From contig OZ257136.1 in the NCBI GenBank assembly GCA_965278995.1, positions 3,162,001 to 3,226,000 of the forward strand: 64,000 nt of DNA, given 5' to 3'. The notes beneath the pieces were generated by a model. That model made no database searches and was not told the origin of the DNA. It saw only the letters and a program-made list of their open reading frames with translations. The DNA is from JADJYF01 sp965278995. GTDB lineage: Bacteria > Pseudomonadota > Gammaproteobacteria > Ga0077536. Positions 51,223 through 59,237 of this stretch are shown here, piece by piece (positions within the stretch are counted from its first letter, which is position 1; every line of letters begins with the position of its first letter). The translations under genes and the position numbers were made by a program.

Positions 51223-51381
51223 GACCCTGGTCAGAATTATCTCGTCAACACCGAGGGTGTATCTGAGTGGATGCAGCAAGGCGCGATTTGCGGGCAATAG
51301 CGGGGCTATTGCCAAAAATCGCAACGCAGCGGCAGCCGCTCAGGTACAGCCGAATGTAGAGATGATTCTGACCAGGGTCCT
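51221..51381. mobile_element. MITE-like palindromic element, 161 bp
   Basis: Perfect 17-bp terminal inverted repeats AGGACCCTGGTCAGAAT / ATTCTGACCAGGGTCCT (51221-51237 and 51365-51381). The inside is also an imperfect palindrome with a central GGCAATAGC/GCTATTGCC stem. No coding frame fits. It looks like a non-autonomous insertion derived from an IS, landed exactly on the xth stop codon. A clear target duplication is not seen. Confidence 0.65.
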
Positions 51382-51401
51382 TAGAGGCGTTCTCGATTAC
51401 C

Positions 51402-51448
51402 TGTCGAATTTCCTGTGTGGCGCGTTTCACGCGCCGTGAAATTCGACA
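51402..51448. terminator. Hairpin between convergent xth and cyclase genes
   Basis: TGTCGAATTTC (51402-51412) pairs with GAAATTCGACA (51438-51448), with a nested GGCGCG-TTTCA-CGCGCC (51419-51435). Placed between two convergent genes it may stop transcription from both sides. No T-run follows. Confidence 0.5.
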
Positions 51449-51469
51449 TGTTGCGTTATCTGTATCCCG

Positions 51470-52243
51470 TTACTCACCCAGCACTGCATACGTCACCACG
51501 GCTTCTTCGATGCCCTTGACCTTCGCAGCTGGCATGGCGACGAGTTCGATGCGTGGATCGAGCTCACTACGGAGCGCCTCAGTGATCAGAATATCGAACT
51601 CGCAGGTGCGGGTCAGGCCTTGCACGCGCGCCGCCAGATTCACGGTCGGGCCGACAAAACCGAACTCCATGCGTTCGCGTGAACCGATCATGCCGACCAG
51701 GCCCGGGCCGCGATGAATGCCGATGCCGATGGCGAGGGGCGCCAGGCCTGCAGTCTCGAGTTCAATGTTGTATTCACGGATGGATGCACGCATGGCAAGA
51801 GCCGCATGCACGGCATCATTGCATTGCCACGGATTAGGTGTGAGTGCGCCGAAGTAGGCCAGCAAGCCGTCGCCGAGGAAGGTCGACACGTGGCCGCCGT
51901 GCTCGTGCACAGCGTCGCTCATGCGCTGAAAGTAACCGTTCAGCAGTTGCGCCAGTACCGCCGGTTCGAGCTGTTCGCTGAGCGCGGTGTAGCCGACCAG
52001 ATCGACGAACAGCGCGGTCGCGACCTTGCGTTCGGGCGTGATCGGCGTCGCGCTGGTTGCACCATCGGCCGCCAGACGCTGCACCACGCCGGCTGGCGCA
52101 AGCCTGGTGCAGGCTTCCTGCAGATGCTGCAGTTCACCGATGGCCGCTTCCAGTTGCCTCTGCAGCCGCACGCGACGACGGTTCGCGCGCACCAGGCCGA
52201 CGGCGAGTCCCGCCAGCAGCACGAGCAGTAATCCGGTGATCAC
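51470..52243 (-). CDS. Membrane-anchored class III nucleotide cyclase
   Basis: A 257-aa protein with one N-terminal membrane helix (LLLVLLAGLAVGLV), a short coiled segment, and a class III cyclase domain: ALFVDLVGYTALSEQL (first metal Asp), FLGDGLLAYFG (second metal Asp), and EFGFVGPTVNLAARVQ with the transition-state residues Asn and Arg. The adenine-specifying Lys is not clearly at its place, so ATP or GTP is open. The GTG start lies 7 bp after the AhpD-like gene, making an operon. Confidence 0.88.
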   Translation of the reverse strand: MITGLLLVLLAGLAVGLVRANRRRVRLQRQLEAAIGELQHLQEACTRLAPAGVVQRLAADGATSATPITPERKVATALFVDLVGYTALSEQLEPAVLAQLLNGYFQRMSDAVHEHGGHVSTFLGDGLLAYFGALTPNPWQCNDAVHAALAMRASIREYNIELETAGLAPLAIGIGIHRGPGLVGMIGSRERMEFGFVGPTVNLAARVQGLTRTCEFDILITEALRSELDPRIELVAMPAAKVKGIEEAVVTYAVLGE

Positions 52244-52250
52244 GTCGTCA

Positions 52251-53342
52251 TCAGAGCGAGGGCGTCGCGAACGCGCTCATGCGGCACAGGCCGTTGGCAA
52301 GCGCCGTCACGCCGACTGCTTCGAGGAATTGCGTCGCAGACAATTGCTGGCGCAGGGTGCGCGCGCGCCGTTGGATGTGCGCGGGCTCATACCAGATCGT
52401 CTCGCGCGCGAATGGCACCACCAGCCGCTCAACCGCATCGAGTATCGGATCGTCGAGGTGAGTCAGAATGCGCGAGAGGGTCGCGTCGTCGAGGCCATCA
52501 GCGAATAGTGCGGTTTGGACCTCGACGGCGGTGCTCTCGCACCCGAGGCCGCGCGCAATGACCGCTTGGATGAGCAGCTTGCACCGCCGCGTGAGTTCTC
52601 GCGAAGCCCACATCTCGTTCAGTGTGCGAGTCAACGCGGCCGCAATTGAGGTGCCGCTCATGGCACGCAACAGTCTCGCGTAGGGAATATCGGGTATCGG
52701 TTCGGGAGGCGCCATCTGTGCGCGGCGCTGATGCTTCTTGATGAGCTTGCCGATCAGCGGTCGCAGCAGGCGGGTGTGCAATTGATTCGGCATGCCCTCG
52801 AACGCGTACGGCGGGATCGCCGGAATAGCCATCGTGCGATTGAGGAAATCGGTGGACGCAGCAGCGAAGGCAATCTCTCGCATCAATTCGCTGCTATAGC
52901 CGGCCTCGCGCAACGCGGCGCGCGAGGCTTCCGCTGCCGGCGCGCCGGCGCGTGACTGGCTGCGGGCGAAAGCGATCGCCGCGAGCTCGCGCGGCGCCAG
53001 CGCGGCTTGTGCAAGATCCTGCTCCATCCGCTCGATGCGTTCCCGCGACATGCCCTGCGCCCACAGCATCGCGCGCGTTGCCGCGTAGCAGAACCGACAC
53101 GAGTTTTCCTGGCTCACAACCAGTGAGATCAGATCCGCAACGTGCTGCTCGAGGTGCATGAGCATCCCGTACTCGGGATGTAAATCGATGGCCGCGCGCG
53201 CGACCCAGGGCGTAGGCGCGAAATAGGCCACAGTTGGATTCGACATACCTTGGCGGCGACGCGCATAGGCCTCGAGGTCGCGATCAGGACGACGCTCCAG
53301 GAGACAGGGCTCCCAGGCGATGTGCTCGAGGAGAGTGGCCAT
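52251..53342 (-). CDS. AhpD/carboxymuconolactone-decarboxylase-like protein
   Basis: About 363 aa. Residues 80-200 form a CMD/AhpD fold with the redox motif SCRFCYAATRAML (CxxC) and the helical surroundings. A second, more degenerate copy of the fold appears to follow (RCKLLIQAVIARGLGCESTAVE, with a single Cys). I start it at the ATG 53342, since 31 codons upstream of it look unlike protein. Peroxidase or reductant use is possible; the substrate is unknown. It is cotranscribed with the cyclase. Confidence 0.78.
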   Translation of the reverse strand: MATLLEHIAWEPCLLERRPDRDLEAYARRRQGMSNPTVAYFAPTPWVARAAIDLHPEYGMLMHLEQHVADLISLVVSQENSCRFCYAATRAMLWAQGMSRERIERMEQDLAQAALAPRELAAIAFARSQSRAGAPAAEASRAALREAGYSSELMREIAFAAASTDFLNRTMAIPAIPPYAFEGMPNQLHTRLLRPLIGKLIKKHQRRAQMAPPEPIPDIPYARLLRAMSGTSIAAALTRTLNEMWASRELTRRCKLLIQAVIARGLGCESTAVEVQTALFADGLDDATLSRILTHLDDPILDAVERLVVPFARETIWYEPAHIQRRARTLRQQLSATQFLEAVGVTALANGLCRMSAFATPSL

Positions 53343-53543
53343 GTGCGGCGCGCTCGAAGGACTACGGCGCGCGCCAGTGTAGCAGATGGTGGGGGGCGCA
53401 ATTCGTTCAGTAATGTGCGCCCGAGGGATCGACACCCGCTCGCACCTTCCGTAGTATCCCTGGCCATGCGCGCAGTCGCCAAGGCATTAACTGAACACGA
53501 ACAAATCGTCAAACTCGCGGCGCAAATGCCGTGAGCCGGTGCT

Positions 53544-54209
53544 GTGCCCGTGACTGAACTGGCACCACTGGCGATCGTCGCTACCTCCGGTGCAGTATCG
53601 GAACTGATCGGCATCGTGCAGAATTTGCGGCCCGGGCTCCCGCGCTATGTGGTGACTGCGCTGGTCGGCGAGGGCGCGCTGCTGGCCGAGTTCGCCGCTC
53701 GATTGGCAGTACCCTTGATCGACGAACTCTCGCTGTCAGCAATCGCACCCGGTACATCCATCGCTATTACCGCTGAAGGCACCGCGCTGCATCAACAAAT
53801 CGTGCGCACTGCCGGCGAACGCAGGCTGGTCATTGCCACCCTCATCCATGCCGACACGACCATCGGCCCATGGGTCGAAATCGGTGAGGGATGCGTCATC
53901 GCGCCAGGTGTTCGTATTACTGCTAACGTCAGCATCGGCAGCCATTGTCAGCTGCATACCGGCGCCATCGTCAGTCACGACGACGTTCTGGGGGAGTACG
54001 TCACATTGAGTCCCTCAACCACGCTCTGCGGCAGTGTCACCGTTGGCGCTCGCTCCACCGTCTTCGCGGGTGCGACCGTCATGCCCGGTATCACCATCGG
54101 GGCAGATGCCACGATCGGTGCTGGTGCCCTCGTCAATCGCGATGTCGCAGACGGCACTACGGTCGTCGGCGTACCGGCCCGCCCGTTATCGGCGCCAGGT
54201 TCTCGTTGA
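53544..54209 (+). CDS. NeuD-like hexapeptide O-acetyltransferase
   Basis: A 221-aa protein. The N-terminal part is Rossmann-like (PLAIVATSGAVSELIGIV) and the C-terminal half is a left-handed beta-helix of hexapeptide repeats (IGPWVEIGEGCVIAPGVRI, VTVGARSTVFAGATVMPG). The conserved His of SHDDV may be the catalytic base. GTG start; a second GTG at 53550 is possible. These enzymes acetylate sugars such as sialic-acid-type or O-antigen residues. No neighbour tells the substrate. Confidence 0.85.
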   Translation: MPVTELAPLAIVATSGAVSELIGIVQNLRPGLPRYVVTALVGEGALLAEFAARLAVPLIDELSLSAIAPGTSIAITAEGTALHQQIVRTAGERRLVIATLIHADTTIGPWVEIGEGCVIAPGVRITANVSIGSHCQLHTGAIVSHDDVLGEYVTLSPSTTLCGSVTVGARSTVFAGATVMPGITIGADATIGAGALVNRDVADGTTVVGVPARPLSAPGSR

Positions 54210-54421
54210 CGTCGCTGAGACTGTCTCTCTGCCCCCTTTGACCGGGCTTCGTCACACCACACGAGCCAGATTGAGAACAGGTACCCAATACTTCCTGGGG
54301 AGACTCAAGCACGGGGAAAAGCGGCCGTTAAACGGGCACAACCCGCTCACAAAAGCGGCTAGCAATGCCCGGTGCCGGGCATCGAGCCGGAGCGCGAACT
54401 TTCTCAGGTGGAGGGATTTCC

Positions 54422-56842
54422 GTGCTGCGTGTACTCGACTGTCTGGTCTTCGACCACGATTATCGCCTCGTTCTGCTGGCCGCCGTCGTGTGTGTACTGG
54501 GGACCTTTGCCACGCAGCTCGTTTCCGACCGCGCCGTGCGCGGCGAATACAGTGGTCTGTGGATGGTGCTGACCGCCGTGTGCGGCGGTTCGACGGTGTG
54601 GGCTACCCATTTCATTGCGGTGCTGGCCTACAAGTCCAGCATACCGATGACCTACGACGTGATCTTCACATCGGTATCGTTCATCGCCGGTGTTATCGGT
54701 GTAGCCGCTGGATTTCGCGTCGCACTGCATCGCCTTGGCAACCCGACATTCGCTTTGGGCGGCGGTGCGATCATCGGTTTGAGTGTCGCACTCCTGCACT
54801 ATCTCGGGATGGCGGCGCTGCGTTTCCCGGGGCACCTGAATTACGACGCCGGTCTCGTCGTGTTCTCCATCATGCTCAGCGCGGGCCTCGGCGCAGCAGG
54901 CGTCTATGTCGTCATATGCCGCTGGCGGCAGCCCCATGCGCGCCTGCTGGCAGCGGCGCTCCTGATCAGCATGACTGTATCGCTACACTTCACCGGCATG
55001 GGCGCGTTACTGTTGCAGCTCGATCCACTCGCTGCAGATATCGGCGTGGGAATTTCACGTTCGATGCTGGTTATCGCAGTAACTCTCGCGGCTTTCGCTG
55101 TACTGTTGATCTGTACGGCCAGCGCTATTATCGACAAGCGCGTGACGCTGCGCCTGGCTGGAGAGGCAGAGCGCTTTCGGACGCTCGCCGACGGTGCGCG
55201 CGAAGCGCTGGTGGTCCATCGCGACGGTATTGTGGTCGATGCCAACGCCGCAGCACGACAGATGTTCGGCTGGGCCGACGCACACGTCGCTCAGTCGATC
55301 GACGACTGGCTCGACCAGTCGAACACTCGCTGGAATCTCCTGACGGAAGACGAACCGATGGAGGTCATGTTGCCGGGGCCCACGGGCAGGCGCTTTCCGG
55401 CAGAGCTCTGTCGACGCAATATGCGTTTGGCCAACGGTAGTATCGGGGAGTTACTGACCATCCGCGATCTCACACAGCGCAAAGCATCGGAAGCACGTAT
55501 CGCTCATCTCGCATTACATGACCCTCTCACCGACCTACCCAACCGTCGCTTGTTCATGGAACTGGCCTCGAAGGCCATCAGCCATGCCGAACGCATGCGT
55601 CAACGCTTTGCCGTCTTGACCATCGATCTCGACGGGTTCAAATTCGTTAATGACATGCACGGGCATGCCGCCGGTGATGAGGTCCTGAAGACAGTTGCTG
55701 CGCGCATGACCGCGACGATTCGCGATGCGGACGTATTTGCGCGATTTGGTGGCGACGAGTTTTGTATTCTGCAAAGCATGGCTGCGCAACCCGCGCAGTC
55801 AATGACGCTGGCCGAGCGATTGCTCGACGCATTGTCGATGCCCATTCGATTAGCCGATGCCGAAGTTGCGGTCAGTGCATCGATTGGCGTTGCGCTCTAT
55901 CCAGACGACGGCTTTACCGCAGACGAATTGCTGCGTAATGCGGATACGGCAATGTACCGCGCAAAAGCCGACGGCAAGGCAACCTGCCGCTTCTTCGAAG
56001 CGCAAATGGATGCCGCCTTGGAAGCGCGGCGCCGTCTCGAGACACGCTTACGCCAGGCGGTAGTCGAAGAGCGACTGGAGGTCGCCTTTCAACCCCTGGT
56101 GAGCAGCGACGATCACAGACCACTCGGGTTCGAAGCGCTGGTTCGCTGGAACGACGACGAACTGGGTTCAATCTCACCTGCAGACTTCATTCCCGTTGCC
56201 GAGGAAACCGGTCTCATCATTGCCATTGGCGAATTCGTCATGCGCCGCGCCTGCCATGAGGCGGCCACCTGGTCGCAACCGCTGCGCATCGCGGTAAATC
56301 TCTCGGCTATTCAGTTTCGTCGCAAAGGCCTGGTGGAAATGGTCAGCAAGGCGCTCAATGACAGTGGCCTGCCAGGCAACCGTCTGGAACTCGAGGTTAC
56401 CGAGTCTCTGCTGATCGACAATCGCGATGACGTCTTGCAGACCCTGACGTCACTCAAAGCGCTCGGCGTGCGCATCGCCATGGACGATTTCGGTACGGGC
56501 TACTCGTCCTTGAGCTACCTGCAGAGCTTTCCTTTCGACAAGATCAAGATCGACCGTGTATTCGTTTCGGCGCTGGAATCGAGTTCGCAGAATGCTTCCA
56601 TCGTCAAGGCAGTCGCGTCGATGGGCAAGAGCCTCAACATGCGCGTAGTGGCCGAAGGCGTCGAAACCGCCGATCAGGCGCGCCTGCTCAAAGGCCTGGA
56701 GTGCGACGAGTTGCAGGGCTTTCTCATCGCGCGGCCTATGCCCGCCAACGAGGTCGAAGGATTCCTGCATAACACCGAGAAGCTCGCGGCGATCATCCCG
56801 GTGCAGATTGCCGGTGAGCTGCGCGCGTTTACGACTCGTTAG
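54422..56842 (+). CDS. MHYT-PAS-GGDEF-EAL c-di-GMP protein
   Basis: An 806-aa membrane protein. Seven membrane helices hold three MHYT-type repeats (WATHFIAVLAY, LLHYLGMAAL, SLHFTGMGAL), thought to bind copper or sense gases. A PAS-like domain follows (about 275-385), then GGDEF with FARFGGDEF preceded by the RDAD inhibitory site, and EAL with FEALVRW, DDFGTGYSSL and AEGVETA. All catalytic residues are kept. I choose the GTG at 54422, with GGAGG 9 bp upstream. A small hairpin ATGCCCGG/CCGGGCAT lies at 54365-54382. Confidence 0.93.
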   Translation: MLRVLDCLVFDHDYRLVLLAAVVCVLGTFATQLVSDRAVRGEYSGLWMVLTAVCGGSTVWATHFIAVLAYKSSIPMTYDVIFTSVSFIAGVIGVAAGFRVALHRLGNPTFALGGGAIIGLSVALLHYLGMAALRFPGHLNYDAGLVVFSIMLSAGLGAAGVYVVICRWRQPHARLLAAALLISMTVSLHFTGMGALLLQLDPLAADIGVGISRSMLVIAVTLAAFAVLLICTASAIIDKRVTLRLAGEAERFRTLADGAREALVVHRDGIVVDANAAARQMFGWADAHVAQSIDDWLDQSNTRWNLLTEDEPMEVMLPGPTGRRFPAELCRRNMRLANGSIGELLTIRDLTQRKASEARIAHLALHDPLTDLPNRRLFMELASKAISHAERMRQRFAVLTIDLDGFKFVNDMHGHAAGDEVLKTVAARMTATIRDADVFARFGGDEFCILQSMAAQPAQSMTLAERLLDALSMPIRLADAEVAVSASIGVALYPDDGFTADELLRNADTAMYRAKADGKATCRFFEAQMDAALEARRRLETRLRQAVVEERLEVAFQPLVSSDDHRPLGFEALVRWNDDELGSISPADFIPVAEETGLIIAIGEFVMRRACHEAATWSQPLRIAVNLSAIQFRRKGLVEMVSKALNDSGLPGNRLELEVTESLLIDNRDDVLQTLTSLKALGVRIAMDDFGTGYSSLSYLQSFPFDKIKIDRVFVSALESSSQNASIVKAVASMGKSLNMRVVAEGVETADQARLLKGLECDELQGFLIARPMPANEVEGFLHNTEKLAAIIPVQIAGELRAFTTR

Positions 56843-56903
56843 GCTGAACGCCAAGACCGAGTCGTGCCAATGTCCGCCGAGAGAGGAGTCGGCCGGGATA
56901 GTT

Positions 56904-57899
56904 TCAGCCGGCGTTTACCCTGGGCATGATCTCGTTGACCAGCTGTTTCATGTCATCGAGCGTTTTGGATACCGGAACCCCGCTGAAAGGTGGCCATAGC
57001 AGCGGCATGTTCAATCCGGCGTCTTTGTATCGCTTCAGGTTGTCGGTGATCTGGGTGGCCGTTCCTACCAGCAGATTGCTCAACTTGCCGTTCGCGGTCT
57101 GATCGGTGGGCTCATCGGTGATGGCGAACCAGATCATGCTGCACATGTCGAAGCCGTCATCCAGCGAACGGCCACTGCCGAGCTCATTGAGTTCGCGCTG
57201 AATCTCGCTGCGCCAGCGGATAATCTCGTCGGGCGTGTCCTGGATGCCAATCCAGCCGGCCAGGCCGTACTTGGCGATGCGGCGCGCGGAACGCTTTGGA
57301 TCCTTGAGGCCGCTGAAATAAATGGGCGGATAGGGTTTCTGCAGTGGCTTTGCGCCGAAACCGCAGCGCTCGAAATCGGCGAACTCGCCGTGATATTCAA
57401 ATAGATCGTTCCCCCAGATCCCCTGCAGCACTTCGATCGTCTCGCGCACATGCTTGTGTCGCTTGGGAAAGATGTGCGCGGCGCTCGCGGCCGCGAACTC
57501 CTCGGGCATCCAGCCCGATCCGACGCCGACGTTCACCCTTCCGTTCGACAGCTGATCGACGGTTGCAATCTCACCGGCCAGCACGCCGGGAGCACGGTAT
57601 GGCGTGTCGATGATGCTCATGCCGATGCGCAGCTTGGTGGTTTTCGCCGCCAGCCAGGGGATTAGCGGCATCCCGTGCAGCCATTGTCCGCGTGCGGCCA
57701 CCGGCAGCGCCTTAGGGAACTGGTCCATCATGCCAAACGAGTGCTGAAGTTTCTGGTGGTCAGAGGATTCTGGTACGACGATTCGGTCCAGCGTCCAGAC
57801 CGAATTGAAATCGAGCGCTTCGGCGAGGTTCGTGAGGTCTTCGATTTCCTTGACGGTGATCTTGTCGCGGAAATTGGGGAGGTACAGTGCGAGCTTCAT
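56904..57899 (-). CDS. LLM-class flavin/F420 oxidoreductase
   Basis: A 331-aa luciferase-like monooxygenase of TIM-barrel type: LALYLPNF at the start, ALDFNSVWTLDRI, IGMSIIDTPYRAPGVLAGEIATVDQLSNGRVNVGVGSGW (core QLSNGRVNVGVGSGW), PIYFSGLKD. AGGAG precedes the ATG. F420 or FMN use cannot be settled by eye. It probably oxidises an organic substrate, in line with other catabolic genes nearby. Confidence 0.9.
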   Translation of the reverse strand: MKLALYLPNFRDKITVKEIEDLTNLAEALDFNSVWTLDRIVVPESSDHQKLQHSFGMMDQFPKALPVAARGQWLHGMPLIPWLAAKTTKLRIGMSIIDTPYRAPGVLAGEIATVDQLSNGRVNVGVGSGWMPEEFAAASAAHIFPKRHKHVRETIEVLQGIWGNDLFEYHGEFADFERCGFGAKPLQKPYPPIYFSGLKDPKRSARRIAKYGLAGWIGIQDTPDEIIRWRSEIQRELNELGSGRSLDDGFDMCSMIWFAITDEPTDQTANGKLSNLLVGTATQITDNLKRYKDAGLNMPLLWPPFSGVPVSKTLDDMKQLVNEIMPRVNAG

Positions 57900-58028
57900 C
57901 GTTGGTCTCCTCGGCGCATTCCAGGGGTGTGGCTGTGGACCTGCATCCGTAGATCCCCAGCGATGGTTGCAAATCCCATCATAGATCGTCGTACGAGAAT
58001 ATGGAGCATATGTCGTCCACGCCGAGCG

Positions 58029-58406
58029 CTATTTGCAGGCCACACCCGCCACTGATTCTGCGATCGAGCCTGGAAGGATTGGCTGCATCGCACCGTCAGG
58101 TGCAGGCGCGTTCATTTCTTCCAAGGTGGAGCCGGTGCCGAGATTCCTCCAGGTGTGGCTGGCACAATTGAAGATCCGCCGGGAATAGGTGGTGTCTGAC
58201 GCTTCGTCTCGCCTTGTGACGATAGTGGGATTGCCGACTACCTCACCGCGGTTGACGATGAAGTATTCTGCAGCCGCGTCGCCGGGTACGACGAGCGGAG
58301 TCTCCTCGGTCTGGGTGATGAGCGCGCCGTCGCTTTGCTCGCTGCATCCCGACAGCAATGGCACGACAACAGTGGCCGCGATCAACCACGAATACGCACG
58401 CGTCAT
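58029..58406 (-). CDS. Putative lipoprotein
   Basis: A 125-aa protein with a type II signal peptide: SWLIAATVVVPLLSGCSEQ, with the lipobox LSGC. The mature part has two more cysteine pairs (FNCASHTWRN and VACK) that may form a disulfide. No family recognised. It is divergent from ogt and shares a 181-bp promoter region with it. Confidence 0.78.
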   Translation of the reverse strand: MTRAYSWLIAATVVVPLLSGCSEQSDGALITQTEETPLVVPGDAAAEYFIVNRGEVVGNPTIVTRRDEASDTTYSRRIFNCASHTWRNLGTGSTLEEMNAPAPDGAMQPILPGSIAESVAGVACK

Positions 58407-58489
58407 AGGTCATCCTCGGTTGTCAGCCCCGCACAATCTTGCGCAAAATGAGCGGCCTTCTCGCTAGCCGCTCCACCCCCACCATGCTA

Positions 58490-58503
58490 GGTTATATATA
58501 ACC
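58490..58503. promoter_or_regulatory. Palindromic operator candidate between lipoprotein and ogt genes
   Basis: GGTTATATATAACC is a perfect 14-bp palindrome, and another ATAACC follows at about 58508-58513. It lies 85 bp before ogt and 84 bp from the lipoprotein start, suited for control of both. Confidence 0.45.
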
Positions 58504-58587
58504 ATTCATAACCACCCCATGGCCACTATCGCTGCACGCGTCTCACCGAAGACGCTGCGTAATAGCATTGATGGTCGACCATAAACT

Positions 58588-59121
58588 ATGACCACGAGCG
58601 GACTTCACGTTTTCGCAACCGCGTTAGGCCACTGCGGTATCGCCTGGGGCGCGCTGGGCATCGTCGGTCTGCAGCTGCCGGAAGGCAGCGCGCAGGCGAC
58701 CTCGCGCCGCCTGCAGATCCGCTTTCCGGACCTTATTGACACTGCACCCGCATCTGAAGTGCAGGAGACCATACAGGGTATCGTCACGTTGCTCGACGGC
58801 GGTAATCCGGATTTCGGATTCGTCCGTCTCGATCTGTGCGCGGTGCCCGACTTCCACCAAAGTGTCTATGCCGTCGCCCGCGCCATCCCGCGCGGCCAGA
58901 CCCTTACCTACGGCGACATTGCGCGCCAGCTCGGTGACGTCGCGCTGTCGCGCGCCGTTGGACAGGCGCTGGGCGCCAATCCTTTTCCTATCGTTATTCC
59001 CTGTCACCGCGTGCTCGGCGCGCAGGGCAATGGCGGTTTCTCCGCGCGCGGCGGCGTGGAGACCAAGCTGCGCATGCTCGCAATCGAGGAAGCGCAGGGT
59101 CTGCAGTTGTCAATGTTCTAG
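58588..59121 (+). CDS. ogt: Methylated-DNA-[protein]-cysteine S-methyltransferase
   Basis: A 177-aa alkyltransferase. The C-terminal domain has the DNA-binding TYGDIARQLG, the arginine-finger-like SRAVGQALGANPFP, and the active site IPCHRV with Cys139, then GGFSARGGVETK. The N-terminal domain is short. It moves the methyl group of O6-methylguanine to Cys139 once. The ribosome site is weak. Confidence 0.93.
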   Translation: MTTSGLHVFATALGHCGIAWGALGIVGLQLPEGSAQATSRRLQIRFPDLIDTAPASEVQETIQGIVTLLDGGNPDFGFVRLDLCAVPDFHQSVYAVARAIPRGQTLTYGDIARQLGDVALSRAVGQALGANPFPIVIPCHRVLGAQGNGGFSARGGVETKLRMLAIEEAQGLQLSMF

Positions 59122-59237
59122 GCGTGCTCGCCGGACACAGGCCCATCGGCTGCTCGACCGGGTTAGCAGTGTTACCTTGGCCAGTCACAGAGTGCTTCTT
59201 TGTCGGTTGGACGTCAGGTGCAGGTTCGATGAGATCG

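Noticed and set aside
54210..54421. c-di-GMP riboswitch before the MHYT-GGDEF-EAL gene
   Set aside because: The leader has a short hairpin but none of the conserved GEMM sequence could be found by eye.
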